Of a DNA stretch of 64,000 bases, positions 44,794 through 55,848 are shown one piece after another. Each line of letters starts with the position of its first letter. Within the stretch, counting starts at the first letter, position 1. The notes below the pieces were generated by a model. That model did not search any database and was not told where the DNA came from. It was given only the letters and a program-made list of their open reading frames with translations. Source of the DNA: Brevipalpus yothersi (taxonomy: Eukaryota; Arthropoda; Arachnida; Trombidiformes; Tenuipalpidae); the NCBI GenBank assembly GCA_003956705.1, contig QZCP01000468.1:124001-188000 (forward strand), given 5' to 3'. The translations under genes were made by a program, and so were the position numbers.

Positions 44794-46900
44794 ATGGCTG
44801 AGAGTAAAAATATCAATATTTCAGACATCCTTGGTACTTGGGGACCATGGCAAACCAACATATTCATCTTTTATTTCACTTCACTTGCCTTCTCAGTTTT
44901 CGATAAACTGTCCATGCCATTCTTCGCTCCACCCATAGACTATTGGTGCAGCGAACCGCTGATTTATCAGGTGTCTAATTTGTCAACTTTTTTTGTCATC
45001 TATTTTCTTTTCTTATCAAGAAATTATTTTCCCTATAAACATTTATAATTATCATAATCATTGTTTCAGAACTCATCTAAATTATGCTCATCCAATTGTG
45101 AAGTATGGACTTACGACAAATCTTTCTACTCGTCAACCATAATCGACAAGGTGAGCTTTTTTTGTTTTATTAACCTTCTTGCTGCAGTGCTCAATGATTT
45201 GAACGCTTCTCGAGAAGAAATTAGCGAAGAAATTGCTCAGGAAACAGTCAAAAAAATTGGATCCATAAACATCGTCATAAATGATGATTAATTATTTTAC
45301 TGGTACATTTCTTTTTTCTCCAGTGGAATTTGATTTGCGATCGCTCATGGCTTGCCTCATTCGCTCAATCTTGCTTTATGGGAGGTGTCATTGTAGGTGC
45401 CGTTATATTTAGTCAGCTGTCGGATAAATTTGGCCGGTTAACTGTTCTACGAATAGCAATACCAATGGAAATATTCGCCTCAGTTGGTGTTGGCCTTGCA
45501 CCAACAATCAGTAGCTTTATATTTTTCAAATTTCTATCAGGGGTAGCATGTAATGGTCGAGCGCTTACAGGATATTTATTGCGTAAGTTCATTGACCTTC
45601 TCTGGTCGAATCTCCTTCGCTCCAAGTGTAGATTGTTGTCCATGGTTCCAGATCGATATTTGACCTACCCTCTCGATTCGAATTCTTTCCAGTACTCGAA
45701 TGTATCGGCAAAAGAGAACGCGGTTTCACTTCAGTTGCTGTAGATGGAGGTTTTGCTTTTGGCTATATGATACTCCCTGGAATATACTATTTGATTCGCA
45801 ATTATCAAATATTCTCGTACTTTTGTGCTGTGGCGGAGGTTATTTGGCTCATCTGGCTCACAACCATTCCAGAATCAATCAGATGGATGATGACCAATGG
45901 CAAATTCAAAGAAGCAGAAAACGAATTGATTCGAGCATGCAAAATGAATTCTCAGCCAGTTGATGATGTTGTGTCCAAATTTGCACTTCTCAAAAAGCAA
46001 ATCGAAACAGTAGGCATACAATATACTTGATGCAATTTTCAGCGATAATATTTCTATCCTCTCTCTTCTCTTTCAGGAATCTGATTGTGGTGTTCAAATC
46101 AGAGCAACTTTCTTTGATCTCATTCGCTCTGATGTTCTGAGAAAATACAGCGCAATTCTGTATTTTTCTTTCTTCGTCAATGCATTTGTCTACTATGGTT
46201 TATCACTGAATATAGGTGATCTCAATGGCAATCTATTTCTCAACTTCTTCTTCGCAGGAATGGTTGAAGTTCCAAGCTATTACATAACAGCTATGGCACT
46301 GAATCATTTCGATCGTAAAACTCTCCTTAAATATTTCATGATGGGAGCGGGCTTATCCTGTCTTTCAACGGTGTTGTTTCTGTCCCCGGAAACAACTAGT
46401 TTACGAGTTTTTCTAGCAATGATTGGAAAATTCTGTGTCACATCTTCCTTCACTTTATGCTACGTTTTTTCGTCCGAAATCTATCCCACAGTCTTGAGGC
46501 AAACAGGCATAGCCTCTTGTTCAATTGCTGCTCGAGCTGGATGCATTTTAGCTCCGTTTGTTAAAGAGCTGGTAATTATTTTTCATCTTTACATGAGACT
46601 TTGACCTCGAATAACTGTTGCCCTTCACTTTTATAGACTGCCTCGACTAGTCTCGGATTTTCCCTCTCCATCTTTGGCTCCTTGGCACTAATCAATAGCG
46701 CTTTGGTTCTTTTTTTACCTGAAACTCGTGGTATAGAGATGCCTAGTGATATTGAAGATGCTGAAAAATTGTTCTCAAAGAGTAAGTTAATTCGACAGAT
46801 GCTTAAAGGTGAATTTTTCTTAATCTGGCGATTCTAATAATTTTTCTCCTCTCTAGATTTGAAATCGAAACCTTACTCTGGTGATAAACAAGCGGCCTAA
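44794..46900 (+). CDS. SLC22-family organic ion transporter
   Basis: Seven exons (44794-44970, 45070-45150, 45324-45582, 45693-46009, 46077-46571, 46637-46781, 46857-46900) give 505 aa. The start is ATG 44794 (ACCATGG). The N-terminal helix is followed by an extracellular loop with Cys and the STIIDKWNLICDRSWLASFA block, then GAVIFSQLSDKFGRLTVLRI (major-facilitator D-x-G-R-R type loop), PESIRWMMTNGKFKEAENEL and the conserved end FLPETRGIEMPSDIEDAEKL. Twelve membrane helices fit the length. SLC22 proteins (organic cation/carnitine/anion transporters) move small charged molecules at the plasma membrane; the substrate cannot be predicted. The large extracellular loop is shorter than in vertebrates, as in many arthropod members. 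Confidence 0.9.
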
Positions 46901-47145
46901 AAATGATTATCGATGCAATATGATCGTCAACTGAATTTTTAAACAAATCTTGCTCCTCGAAAAATAATGATAACCTGATTCAGTAAAATTTTTCTTATTA
47001 CTCAAAGTAGATCATCGAGAAACAAGGGAGATTTATCAATCAATTTGATTATATTACATATGTTCAATGAAGACCCAATACTTTCTTCATGAAAAGACAA
47101 GTCAATAGCTCAACAGAGAGGATAATACCTTACGGACTAAGTCTA

Positions 47146-48155
47146 CTATTTTTTTGCTTGATTAGTCGGCTGATCCATGATCTTTCCCTCCATCAGAGGT
47201 ATTTCTTCTGGTGCTATCTCTTTGGCTCGACTTTCTGGGAAGACCTCCCACGGTGTTTCCAAATCGAATCTACGAAACTCTTGAGCTAATTCGAGGGGTT
47301 CCTCTATGATCATCTGACAACCAGTATCAAATCGGTACTGCAAATTCCATAAAATTATTAGTTTCGATCGGTTTTTTGAAATGTATGTCAATCTTACCTC
47401 ACTGTATCCAGTGAGAGGAAAATCTTTTCTGAAAGGATGTCCCATGAAACCATAGTCGGTGAGAATCCTCCTCAAGTCTGGATGATTCAAAAAGAACACT
47501 CCATACATGTCATAGACTTCTCTTTCGTACCATTCGGCAGCTGGAAATAATTCGACAATAGAATCTATGGGCGTGAATTCATCTGCATACGTTCGAACTC
47601 TAATACGAGAATTAAAATTGATCGATAAGAGATTGTAAATAACTTCAAATCGATTGATTCTGGATGGCACATCCATGCCAGCTATATCACTCAAATTAGT
47701 GAATTGAGCTGTATGATGTCCTTTGAGAAAAGCTATAACAGGTAATATTCCTTGTGGAGCAATCAGAAGTTCCAGCTCATCACAATGTGTTACTTGTATT
47801 TTCTGTATAAACTTGGGTAAACATTCGCCACAAAAACGACCAAACTCGATTAATTTTGCTCTAGCAACAGGATCACGTTTTCTAGGAGGTATCAATGTTG
47901 CTACTTCTGCTTGACCTGGGGCTGGTGTTGTCTGTTGGGCCAAGGGTTGAGATGATGAAATGCATCTCGCAACGTGTTTGATTCCTAGGCAAAAAAGAGA
48001 ATTTCAATAAGTCCTTATTATCATCATTACTTACACACACTATATCACAGGATGAGCAGTCACCTTTCTCTCTCGCTATCACTCTACTCACCATTTCCTC
48101 CTGAAAGCACATTTCGGGATAGATTTTGGGCCAGATTTGATGACCATTTTAGCAT
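47146..48155 (-). CDS. NDUFS3: NADH dehydrogenase iron-sulfur protein 3 (complex I 30-kDa)
   Basis: Three exons on the minus strand (48155-48092, 47984-47398, 47337-47146; introns 107 and 60 nt) give 280 aa. Exon 1 and the start of exon 2 encode a mitochondrial presequence (MLKWSSNLAQNLSRNVLSGG). The complex I 30-kDa signature is intact: AAEWYEREVYDMYGVFFLNH, PDLRRILTDYGFMGHPFRKD, then FPLTGYSE. The C-terminal part (PLELAQEFRRFDLETPWEVF) is typical. The subunit sits in the matrix arm of respiratory complex I. The second intron is exactly 60 nt and has no in-frame stop, so retention would insert 20 residues after GYSE. TGTTTAC lies 69 nt upstream. Converges on the SLC22 gene. Confidence 0.95.
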
Positions 48156-48801
48156 GAACATTTCGGCCAAGGGACAAATCGTTAATCACTAATCACGGTT
48201 GAAGTTAAACAAAATAAAAATCATGTTTACCAAACATTTTGTTTCTTTTGGATAAAATTTTTTTTGCGGGCTGCGAGAGACATCTAGTGTACCTGAGTAT
48301 AGATGAGGAGAAACGAATTTATCCTAGCATAATAATAATATTTAATTTTAATTTAATTTTCAGTCAATTTTGAGCTAAAGTCTTGTGAATCATGATTAGT
48401 GATTAGTCACCTCATGACTGAGCAACTGACAAATAAATTAGTGGAATCAATTTTGAAGCATACAATATTGAGCATTCTTTTTCTTCCTCTCATTGCTGAT
48501 TGAAGTGTGCACAATATTTAGCAATTATGTGATCAAGAGTTGATCCATGGTAACGAATAGGCTTTTTTAATGAGAAATAGTGAATATGAGACTCTATCTC
48601 ATGCCGAGCAATATTCATCAGCTTTAGTATGATTTTTTTCTCTCGAACTTAACTGATCAATTCTGGATGCAAGCATAGGTTGTACAAAAAATTTGGATTC
48701 TCTTCAAGAGATAAGGAGCAAAATCTATGTATGAATTACTTTGTAACTTAATAAAAATTTGAAGGAACTTCTTGTTCTTCACAAGAGATGAATAGACAAG
48801 A

Positions 48802-48869
<68 letters not shown>

Positions 48870-50583
48870 TTCCAAGACTGTGTCTTCATCAGATTGTTTC
48901 GCTTGCGGAAGGAAAAGATGTAGAGAAGATGAGTTCTAATAGTATATAGTTGCAGTGAAAGGTGAAATAAATCAGTATTGATCAACTCCATTCACCGTTA
49001 AGCAATGGAAAAAGGATCAGTAAGATCTCTTCTCACTCGCTTTGCCATGCAAAAATCTCCCATCAATGATTATTAGGGAGGCCTTTGTGGGTGAAAGAAA
49101 ATTCGAATTGCATATCTTTGTATTCCCTCATTCTAGCCTGAGGGGATTTTGAGTGAATTTTGAATCACTGGTTAGAGGGCTGCAAGAAACTAGACTATAA
49201 ACTGGGAAACGCTTCCGGCTAATTGAGATTCATAATTTCACTTCCAATTTCAGACCTTTCTTTCTCCTCAGCATCCGATTTACTCTTTGTTCCCCATCAG
49301 TATAACTCATTACCTCAATGTAAGATGACAAACCTTGAATCCAGCTTTGAGTCCACACTAAAAAATCACTTTCAAGCCCTGAGAGTTGAAAACATGGTAA
49401 TGAGCTCACTGCTGTTTCCAGCTCTGATAAATTAACTCAACTCAGCAATTGGCTCAACAAATCTGAATTTGCAAAGAGAATGTTTCATGTGTGAGAGAGA
49501 ATCTCTCAGTCGTTTTTTCTCACAAATACTATCAAGAAACGGTGCCACACAATAAATTGCCAGTAAATTTATTCCACATGAGTTCTCGTAATGAACATTC
49601 AAAAAGTACGAATACAGAGTAGAAAAAAGAGGGCAATAGATTTCAGCAAAAGCTAATCGAGTAGATTTTCGAATTTCAATAACATGAGCCTTAGACTTGT
49701 AAGAACGAGGTAGGATTGTTCTGATAAGCTCTTGGAAATGATAGATTTCTAGGACATTCTTGGTTACTAATGGGAAATTCTGGTGAATCTTCCCTAGTTC
49801 GAATTTTTTAGCAGAGAATCTCTCAGGATTGTGACTTATTCTTCGAACTTTTCCACGTGTAAAAGTCTGAAACTGATGGAGAAAACCTCAAGTAAAATTG
49901 AGATTTTCACGATTTGAGGGATGAGAAAAATTTCCATTCCAGTCCCCAGAGCTCCATAATGGGATCAATTTTAACGTCACTCTCCAAATTCCAGGAAAAT
50001 TTTTCTATGTTCTATGTTTTTTTGACACTCTCATCTGAAGAGGAGAGGAGAGAGGAAAGAGGAGAAAGATAAGGTCACAAACGAGTCAAAGACTTAGTCA
50101 GCCGATAGATGCATTTTCAATGTTCTAGGGCTTGGAATGCTGTCATAGCAAATTTTATTCAGTGTCCAGATCAGGTCCGTTCTTGTGTGGCTCAAGTTTA
50201 CTGTTCACAGGTTAAATGGATTGATTTTGGCAGAGCTGTATGCCTCTTATGTCATGGAAAAAAGAGTGACTCAAAGTATGGCTGATTCCAGATGATGAAA
50301 GTACATTCACTCCATCAATACATCAATGGATCAATCATGATTGTGTGTGTAAAGCAGCTTTTCTCATGAAAAGTAGAGGGAAAAAAATTTTCTAAAACAA
50401 TTATTGTTAAATTGTCCTTTGTTTTTTGTATCTTTACCTACACCATCTGATGGATTGGAAAAATTTCGCAGAGAGCATGGGAAGAGAGAAAGATTAGCAA
50501 GGTGATCAGAAGGAGGAGGAGGAAAAAATTTTTCAAGGACCCTTCGTGCCCAGAGCAAGTCTCTTTTTGAGCGTGAATCCTGT

Positions 50584-50586
<3 letters not shown>
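48156..50586. other. 2.4-kb region without recognised genes
   Basis: Holds the NDUFS3 promoter (TGTTTAC at 48224-48230), the 48800-48867 repeat and AT-rich sequence. I looked for degraded copies of the reverse transcriptase or zinc-finger ORFs that follow and saw none by eye. Confidence 0.4.
48800..48867. repeat. (GA)n microsatellite
   Basis: About 68 nt of GA with one leading GAAAGA interruption. Confidence 0.95.

Positions 50587-50630
<44 letters not shown>
50587..50630. repeat. (GA)n tract upstream of the reverse transcriptase gene
   Basis: About 44 nt of GA, ending 80 nt before the inferred start codon at 50711, so possibly part of its promoter. Confidence 0.9.
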
Positions 50631-50632
<2 letters not shown>

Positions 50633-50710
50633 TTGGAGAATGGAAAACCGAGATGTCAAGTGCATTCAACAGTTTGAAATGTAGTTGTTCATCAGGAGAG
50701 CTGATAGCTC

Positions 50711-53700
50711 ATGGCTGTCACTCGCTTCAACCTCTTCAACATATACCTTATTTGCCTGACTTTTTACCTGTTTGTTCATCATCTATCGATTTTTATCACA
50801 CTAGGAATACCAATCACGATGGTAAGTACTCTCACTATAATTGTATTCCCTCATGAAAATAAGTGATTAACTGAACATTTTCAATGGCTCTAGCTACCTG
50901 CCAGAGTGCAGAAGCCTATCGCAGTTACCTTCTTGAACACTTTCAATAGAGGTACTGCGGTCATGGAAGCTATATTGCACGCCGAGAAGATTTCCAATCA
51001 TTGGATCATCGGATTATGCGAGCCGAATTTCCTACAAATCAATAAGGAAATCAATACCAGTTGCGGAATGATATTCCGATGTAACGGGAGAAGTAGAGCC
51101 GCCATCCTGACCTCGGACACAGGCTGGGAATCCTCATGGAATCCTTCAGACTGCGATTTGATTGTAATTCACAAGAAATTCAAGAATCTGGATCTTTATG
51201 TGGCGTGCATATACGTGCCCTGTTTTAATCGTACTCCAGTCAGCCAAGCTAAACTGATCATGAAAGGATATCATGAATTCGTTAGGAGTCATCGATGTGC
51301 TCAACATATCCTCATGGGTGACTTAAACAGTCGCCACCCGCTCTGGAGCTTCAATCAAATGGATGGAAATGGAGCTATTATAGCCAAGTCCCTAATCCAT
51401 CTACGTATGGAACCCATTATCGCTCCAGATGCGAACAATTGGACTCGTTTCAACAACTTTTCCGGAGAACACAGTTGGATCGATTCCATATTGGTGTCGA
51501 CCAAGCTCCGAAAACGGATCTCTCAAGCAGCAGTTCATGAAACAACTTTTAGCGATCACAGAATATTAAGTTGTTGCTTGGACAATTTTCATTCCCTCCC
51601 GCGGATCAACCTAAGGAAACTTGGGATAGCAGCAGCTAATACGAATCTAGATTTCCTTAATCTTCGTCCGTGTTATTCAAGTGAGGCAGATGACTTGATC
51701 AGAAGATTTGAAGACATTATGATCTCGTTACACGAAAAAGCTATGACTTATGACTCCGGGCCCAGAAAATTCAAGCCGGATGCTTCTCTCACAAAAATTT
51801 ACCGAATGAGCTACAGACGATCGAAGAGGAGAAAGCCCGCTCCGAAAGGAAAGGTTCATAGGTTGAGTCATTTATGTATACGAGAGATCGATCGATACAA
51901 TCTGAGGAATATCCCTAAAATCATTGTAAAATTGCGCAGGAAACAATGCCGAGAGAATTTTGAGAAATTCATCAAGCCAAAAGGTCCATGGGTGTTGATA
52001 AAGAGATGTCTAGGGAAGAATTGTATAAAGGATGTCACAATACCTCTGGACAAGATGGGTTGGAAGTCTAATGGACCTGAGATCGAATGGAGTGATCCTG
52101 AGTGCCTTGACTCTCCGACCATTGTTAACCCAAACAGAGGGCTAGAAATCATTCTCGATTTCAATACGTTGCTGAATAATGAAGACTGGAATGAAATCTG
52201 CCGGAAAGTCACCAAGAAAGGATGTTTTTATCAAGAAAATTTGTCGTGTGTAACTCTAAGAAAACTTTTGGAAGAACACGGTCAGAGGATCCTTGATTTC
52301 TTCTGCTACCTGGCCTCATGTGGATATGTCAGTCCACTAATCAAACGAAGCCGCATACAATATATTCCCAAGAGAGATAGCACTAAACTGCGCCCATTAT
52401 CGATAATGCACCCTCTCTATCGCCTTAATGATGCGATTCTATTCTGGATCACTAAAAAAGCCACCGACACCATGAAATTACCGCTACAATTTGCATTCAT
52501 CGAAGAATGTTCGGCCATCGATTTGCACTACTACATCAAACTTAATCTTCTTGAAATGATCAGGGAAAGTCATCTGGTAGCTCTTCTCCTGTTGGATGTT
52601 AGTAACGCGTTTGAGAAGATCAGTTTTGACGCCATCAAGACGGGTTTATCTAAATTGAATCTAGACCCAGCTCTGATTTCCATTATTCTAAGCCACATTC
52701 TCAATAGGCTCTCTTACACTAATACTAGTTCGGGAAGAAAATGGAAAATGCATCACTCAGGCTCTCCCCAAGGAGGACTTTTAAGCCCTCTGTGCTTTGT
52801 TATAGCACTCAATATGATCACACAATTCTTATGCTATAACCTAAGATTCTTCATATATGCAGATGATCTTTTTATCATGCTTCAATACGATAGACCTAGA
52901 GAAAAGGCCGAAATGCGCCTTCAGTTGGAAGTCATTATCTTCTTTCTGAGAGAAATTGGACTCGAGATTAACAATGACAAAACCAAAGCGTGCGTTCTTT
53001 ACTCAGACAAGAAACATCCTACAAGGGATATCATAATCAACGAGTCTGAGATCAAGCTCGAAAGACAATGCCAGATTTTAGGTCTAGAGCTGAAAATTAA
53101 GAAGTTCGAAACGAATCTCATCATCAGAGCGAATAATACTGGACTAAAGATGATAAGAGAGACTCACAATAGATTATATCCTCACGCAGTTAAAATCAGG
53201 AGTCTCCCACTAACTCACATCAAAATCTTCCTCGAATCTATCATAATGGGCCAGTTGAACTACTACTTGTGCCTGCAACGGATCTGGATGGATTTTGACA
53301 ATTTTAAAATTGCCTGTGAATCAATCATGTCCGAGATTGGATCCATCGTGAAGCTGGTCCTCGGCTTAAAAATTTCATGCTCCAATAATTTTGCCTATTT
53401 TTTGATGTTTAATGAACATCTTGCCATCAAGATTGAGAAGCTGTTGAAGAATTATCTCAGGAAAAGCAAGAAGACCAAAAACACGAGTCTTAGAGTTATC
53501 GACGACCCAACATTCGATCCATATGGATTTTCAATCACATCGGATGAAGCAAGAATCCACCCGAAAAGACCGGTCATTATTAACCCGAATGATGTTGATC
53601 AAGATGATCTCACCCCTTTTATCAGATATTATCGTAGAAAAGAGAGATATGACCTATGGATACAACTTCAAATAATTTCAGGAGAGAGTATTTTGACTCA

Positions 53701-54391
53701 GAAATGGTTCTGTTTCTGGAATCCTGGGAGCTCCTACCTCGATAATCTAGAGGAAGCTATCTTTCAATTCATTAAAGAAAACAAAGTGCTATACATGAGT
53801 AAGGAATTAATTGTCGAGGCAGACAAAGGTCTCAGACTACGTATCACGAAACCTCTCCTCCACTCGAACCTATGTTGTTTGTTAAGATCAAAAAACTATC
53901 ACATGGCCTTCAGGAAACGTGAGAAATTGAGCAAAATTTTGACCAAAAGAGATAAACGCTTCATTCCAAGAGTGGTCGTCAAGAACTCACCACAATACTG
54001 GAAATTGCTAAAAATATATTCTCACTTGAACGAAGCAGAGGCCAAGGAAAAGAACACGTTGATAGCCAGTCTACATCTGTGTCAATTTGCAACTACGAAA
54101 AGTTGGGAATCTTTAAGAAGGACAGATTTACTGTCGCTCTGCAACATGAGCGGAGCTTGGCATTTCACAGGAAATCCGATCACTTGTCCTAACTGCCAGG
54201 GAACGATCGATACAGAACGACTAATCTTTGGATGCTGCTCATTTCTACCAAAAACCAACGTTGGCAGCACCACTTTAGATTACGAAAATTGTGTGAGACT
54301 TTTTTCGCGCCTCAAAACCTTTCGTATGATCGCGTACAACTTTAACAAAAATCTGAATAGAATTAAGTCACTCATACAGCCAGTTGAGTGA
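50711..54391 (+). CDS. Endonuclease-reverse transcriptase (APE-type non-LTR), spliced
   Basis: The second exon (50894-54391) is one frame of 1165 codons, but its first in-frame ATG is well inside the endonuclease domain. A GTAAGT donor at 50822 and CTAG acceptor at 50893 join it in phase to exon 1 (50711-50821), giving 1202 aa with a hydrophobic N terminus. Endonuclease residues are intact: Asn52, Glu80 (LCEPNF), Tyr144, Asp180/Asn182 (MGDLNSRH), Asp234 and Asp258-His259 (SDHRIL). Reverse transcriptase motifs: RLRPLSI-type block (TKLRPLSIMHPLYRLND), Asp605 (LLLLDVSNAF), GSPQGG (660-665), YADD (692-695), LEINNDKTKA. The C-terminal zinc motif reads CPNC...TERLIFGC, with Arg where His is usual. 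Closest in style to R1/jockey-group ORF2; no RNase H seen. Intact and apparently functional. A TE or domesticated gene. Confidence 0.85.
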
Positions 54392-54446
54392 AGTAAGGCT
54401 TAACTTAACCAGATTAACTGTACCTTTCTCGGCAATTTTGACCTTA

Positions 54447-54452
54447 AATAAA
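54447..54452 (+). terminator. AATAAA between reverse transcriptase and zinc-finger unit 1
   Basis: Lies 56 nt after the reverse transcriptase stop and one base before the ATG of unit 1. It could end the upstream mRNA, or be ignored in a longer transcript carrying both ORFs. Confidence 0.4.
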
Positions 54453-54453
54453 T

Positions 54454-55035
54454 ATGAATCGTCAATCATTGAGTGAATTTTCTGATACCACTATCAATTT
54501 ATATCTAAATTCTCCGATCGCTCAAGTGTGGAGAGCGAATGAAGCTTGCTCCAGACCTCTATTTTCAGTGCCAATTTCTCTACTTGGGAATTTCTTTAGG
54601 CAAGTTATAAGTTTCATCGGAGTGGACAACATCTTTCCAGGGAGAATCGCCCTTGTTGGATTTCAAAAGAATTTTGTCATTCTACTACAGAGCCAAGTAC
54701 TGGAAGAAGATATTTTCGATCTCAGTCTTCACTGCAAATTTTGTGAGACTCAGTTCTACAAAGTCAGTGAATGGGTCCTCCATGTTAACGAGAGAAGATG
54801 CGTTGTAACCAACATTTGCCACTGGATTACTGCTCTCTACGAATTGGAAAGTGTTAATAGCCTCTTTCTGAGAGAGGACAACTCGTCCAGGATAGTGAGA
54901 GTAGCTATCAATGAAGAGCCAGCTCAGGACAACACCGACGAAGAACACGACTTGTTTTCCCTCTTCTGTTACGAAGATATTTCGGAAGAAGACTCTCCTC
55001 CTCCTGACTACGAGTCCGTCATCAACGACCGTTAG
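54454..55035 (+). CDS. Zinc-finger array protein, unit 1 (unknown family, PPxY tail)
   Basis: 193 aa, single frame, starting 62 nt after the reverse transcriptase stop. Not a family I know. Residues about 45-80 (FFRQVISFIGVDNI, GRIALVGFQKNFVILL) align with the pre-finger helices of units 2 and 3 (LILSIIENERVDMPAHIALM). The finger is C94-x2-C97-x12-H110-x5-C116, so its last ligand has changed from His to Cys. A conserved Trp follows (CHWITALY). The acidic C-terminal third is unique and ends SPPPDYESVINDR, a PPxY motif (183-186) of the kind bound by WW domains of NEDD4-type ubiquitin ligases. No membrane segment. The most diverged of the four copies. Confidence 0.75.
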   Translation: MNRQSLSEFSDTTINLYLNSPIAQVWRANEACSRPLFSVPISLLGNFFRQVISFIGVDNIFPGRIALVGFQKNFVILLQSQVLEEDIFDLSLHCKFCETQFYKVSEWVLHVNERRCVVTNICHWITALYELESVNSLFLREDNSSRIVRVAINEEPAQDNTDEEHDLFSLFCYEDISEEDSPPPDYESVINDR

Positions 55036-55248
55036 TTTTTCAACCAAAAATTTTAAATCACCGGATGCAGAATTTTTCCAGACCAAAGGACGCTCAAATA
55101 TAGCGCGGATTAGCCTAGCGCAAGTGCAGATGCCTTTAATGGCTCACGCTGCCTAAAAATTTTAGCTCAATGCACTTCATTTGCATTTTAGTCCACAATT
55201 AATAGAGTGATTTTTTCATCTGTCAAGCATAAGTCTGTGTATTTCTAC

Positions 55249-55254
55249 AATAAA
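55249..55254 (+). terminator. Poly(A) signal after zinc-finger unit 1
   Basis: AATAAA 214 nt after the unit 1 stop and 52 nt before the unit 2 start. Confidence 0.5.
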
Positions 55255-55305
55255 AGGTGTTTCATAATATACAATCTTGTCTATTGAATTCACGTTAGTC
55301 ACATC

Positions 55306-55848
55306 ATGCCTCCAACCCCAGTGTCATCAAATAAAGAATTGTCTGTCAAAGCTAAGGCAAACACAATTCAATATTGGGTCTTTGCAGCAAACAGGCAAAG
55401 AAATCGCCCAATTACAGTGGAGGAGATTCGAGATCTACCAATTTTCCAGCCGGAGAGCACGTTCGAGCCTACTCCGGAGACGATGCTTCAACTCATCCTC
55501 TCAATAATCGAGAACGAAAGAGTGGACATGCCAGCTCATATTGCCCTGATGTTTGTGAAAAGAGAGTTGATCTTCTTTCATGGCAAATGGTTCTGCCCAT
55601 TTTGCAATGTCTTCACGAGAACCAGAAGAACTATCTATGGCCATATTAATATCAGCCACTCAAGTGAACCTTTCGGCTGCCTCTGTGGAACCCCAATTTT
55701 AAGCATCAAAAATATCTTCCGTCATCTACCATCATGTCCCAAGTCAACCAGATTTCCATCAATCTCGACAGACTGGGCCACTTTGGTTGATCGAGCGATG
55801 AGGACCAACAATGCAAATGCTTCCCAGAGAGGTATGAATTTTCTATAA
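55306..55848 (+). CDS. Zinc-finger array protein, unit 2 (two-finger form)
   Basis: 180 aa. A conserved N-terminal module (NTIQYWVFAANRQRNRPITV, EEIRDLPIF) leads through PTPETMLQLILSIIENERVD into two zinc sites: C97-x2-C100-x12-H113-x4-H118 (WFCPFCNVFTRT) and C125-x-C127-x12-H140-x3-C144. DWATLVDRAM follows. Spacing of both fingers is identical in unit 3, and the flanking blocks align, so the two are paralogues. C2H2 and CCHC fingers of this kind may bind DNA, RNA or protein; sequence alone does not say which. A possible donor (AGAG|GTATGA, about 55834) suggests the C-terminal end might be alternatively spliced, but the unspliced frame stops ten codons later. No AATAAA was found after this unit. 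Confidence 0.75.
   Translation: MPPTPVSSNKELSVKAKANTIQYWVFAANRQRNRPITVEEIRDLPIFQPESTFEPTPETMLQLILSIIENERVDMPAHIALMFVKRELIFFHGKWFCPFCNVFTRTRRTIYGHINISHSSEPFGCLCGTPILSIKNIFRHLPSCPKSTRFPSISTDWATLVDRAMRTNNANASQRGMNFL

Noticed and set aside
50653..50856. 67-codon frame upstream of the reverse transcriptase as a separate ORF1
   Set aside because: It contains the GTAAGT donor, has no domain, and splicing in its frame would read into a stop; the neighbouring frame (ATG 50711) joins in phase.
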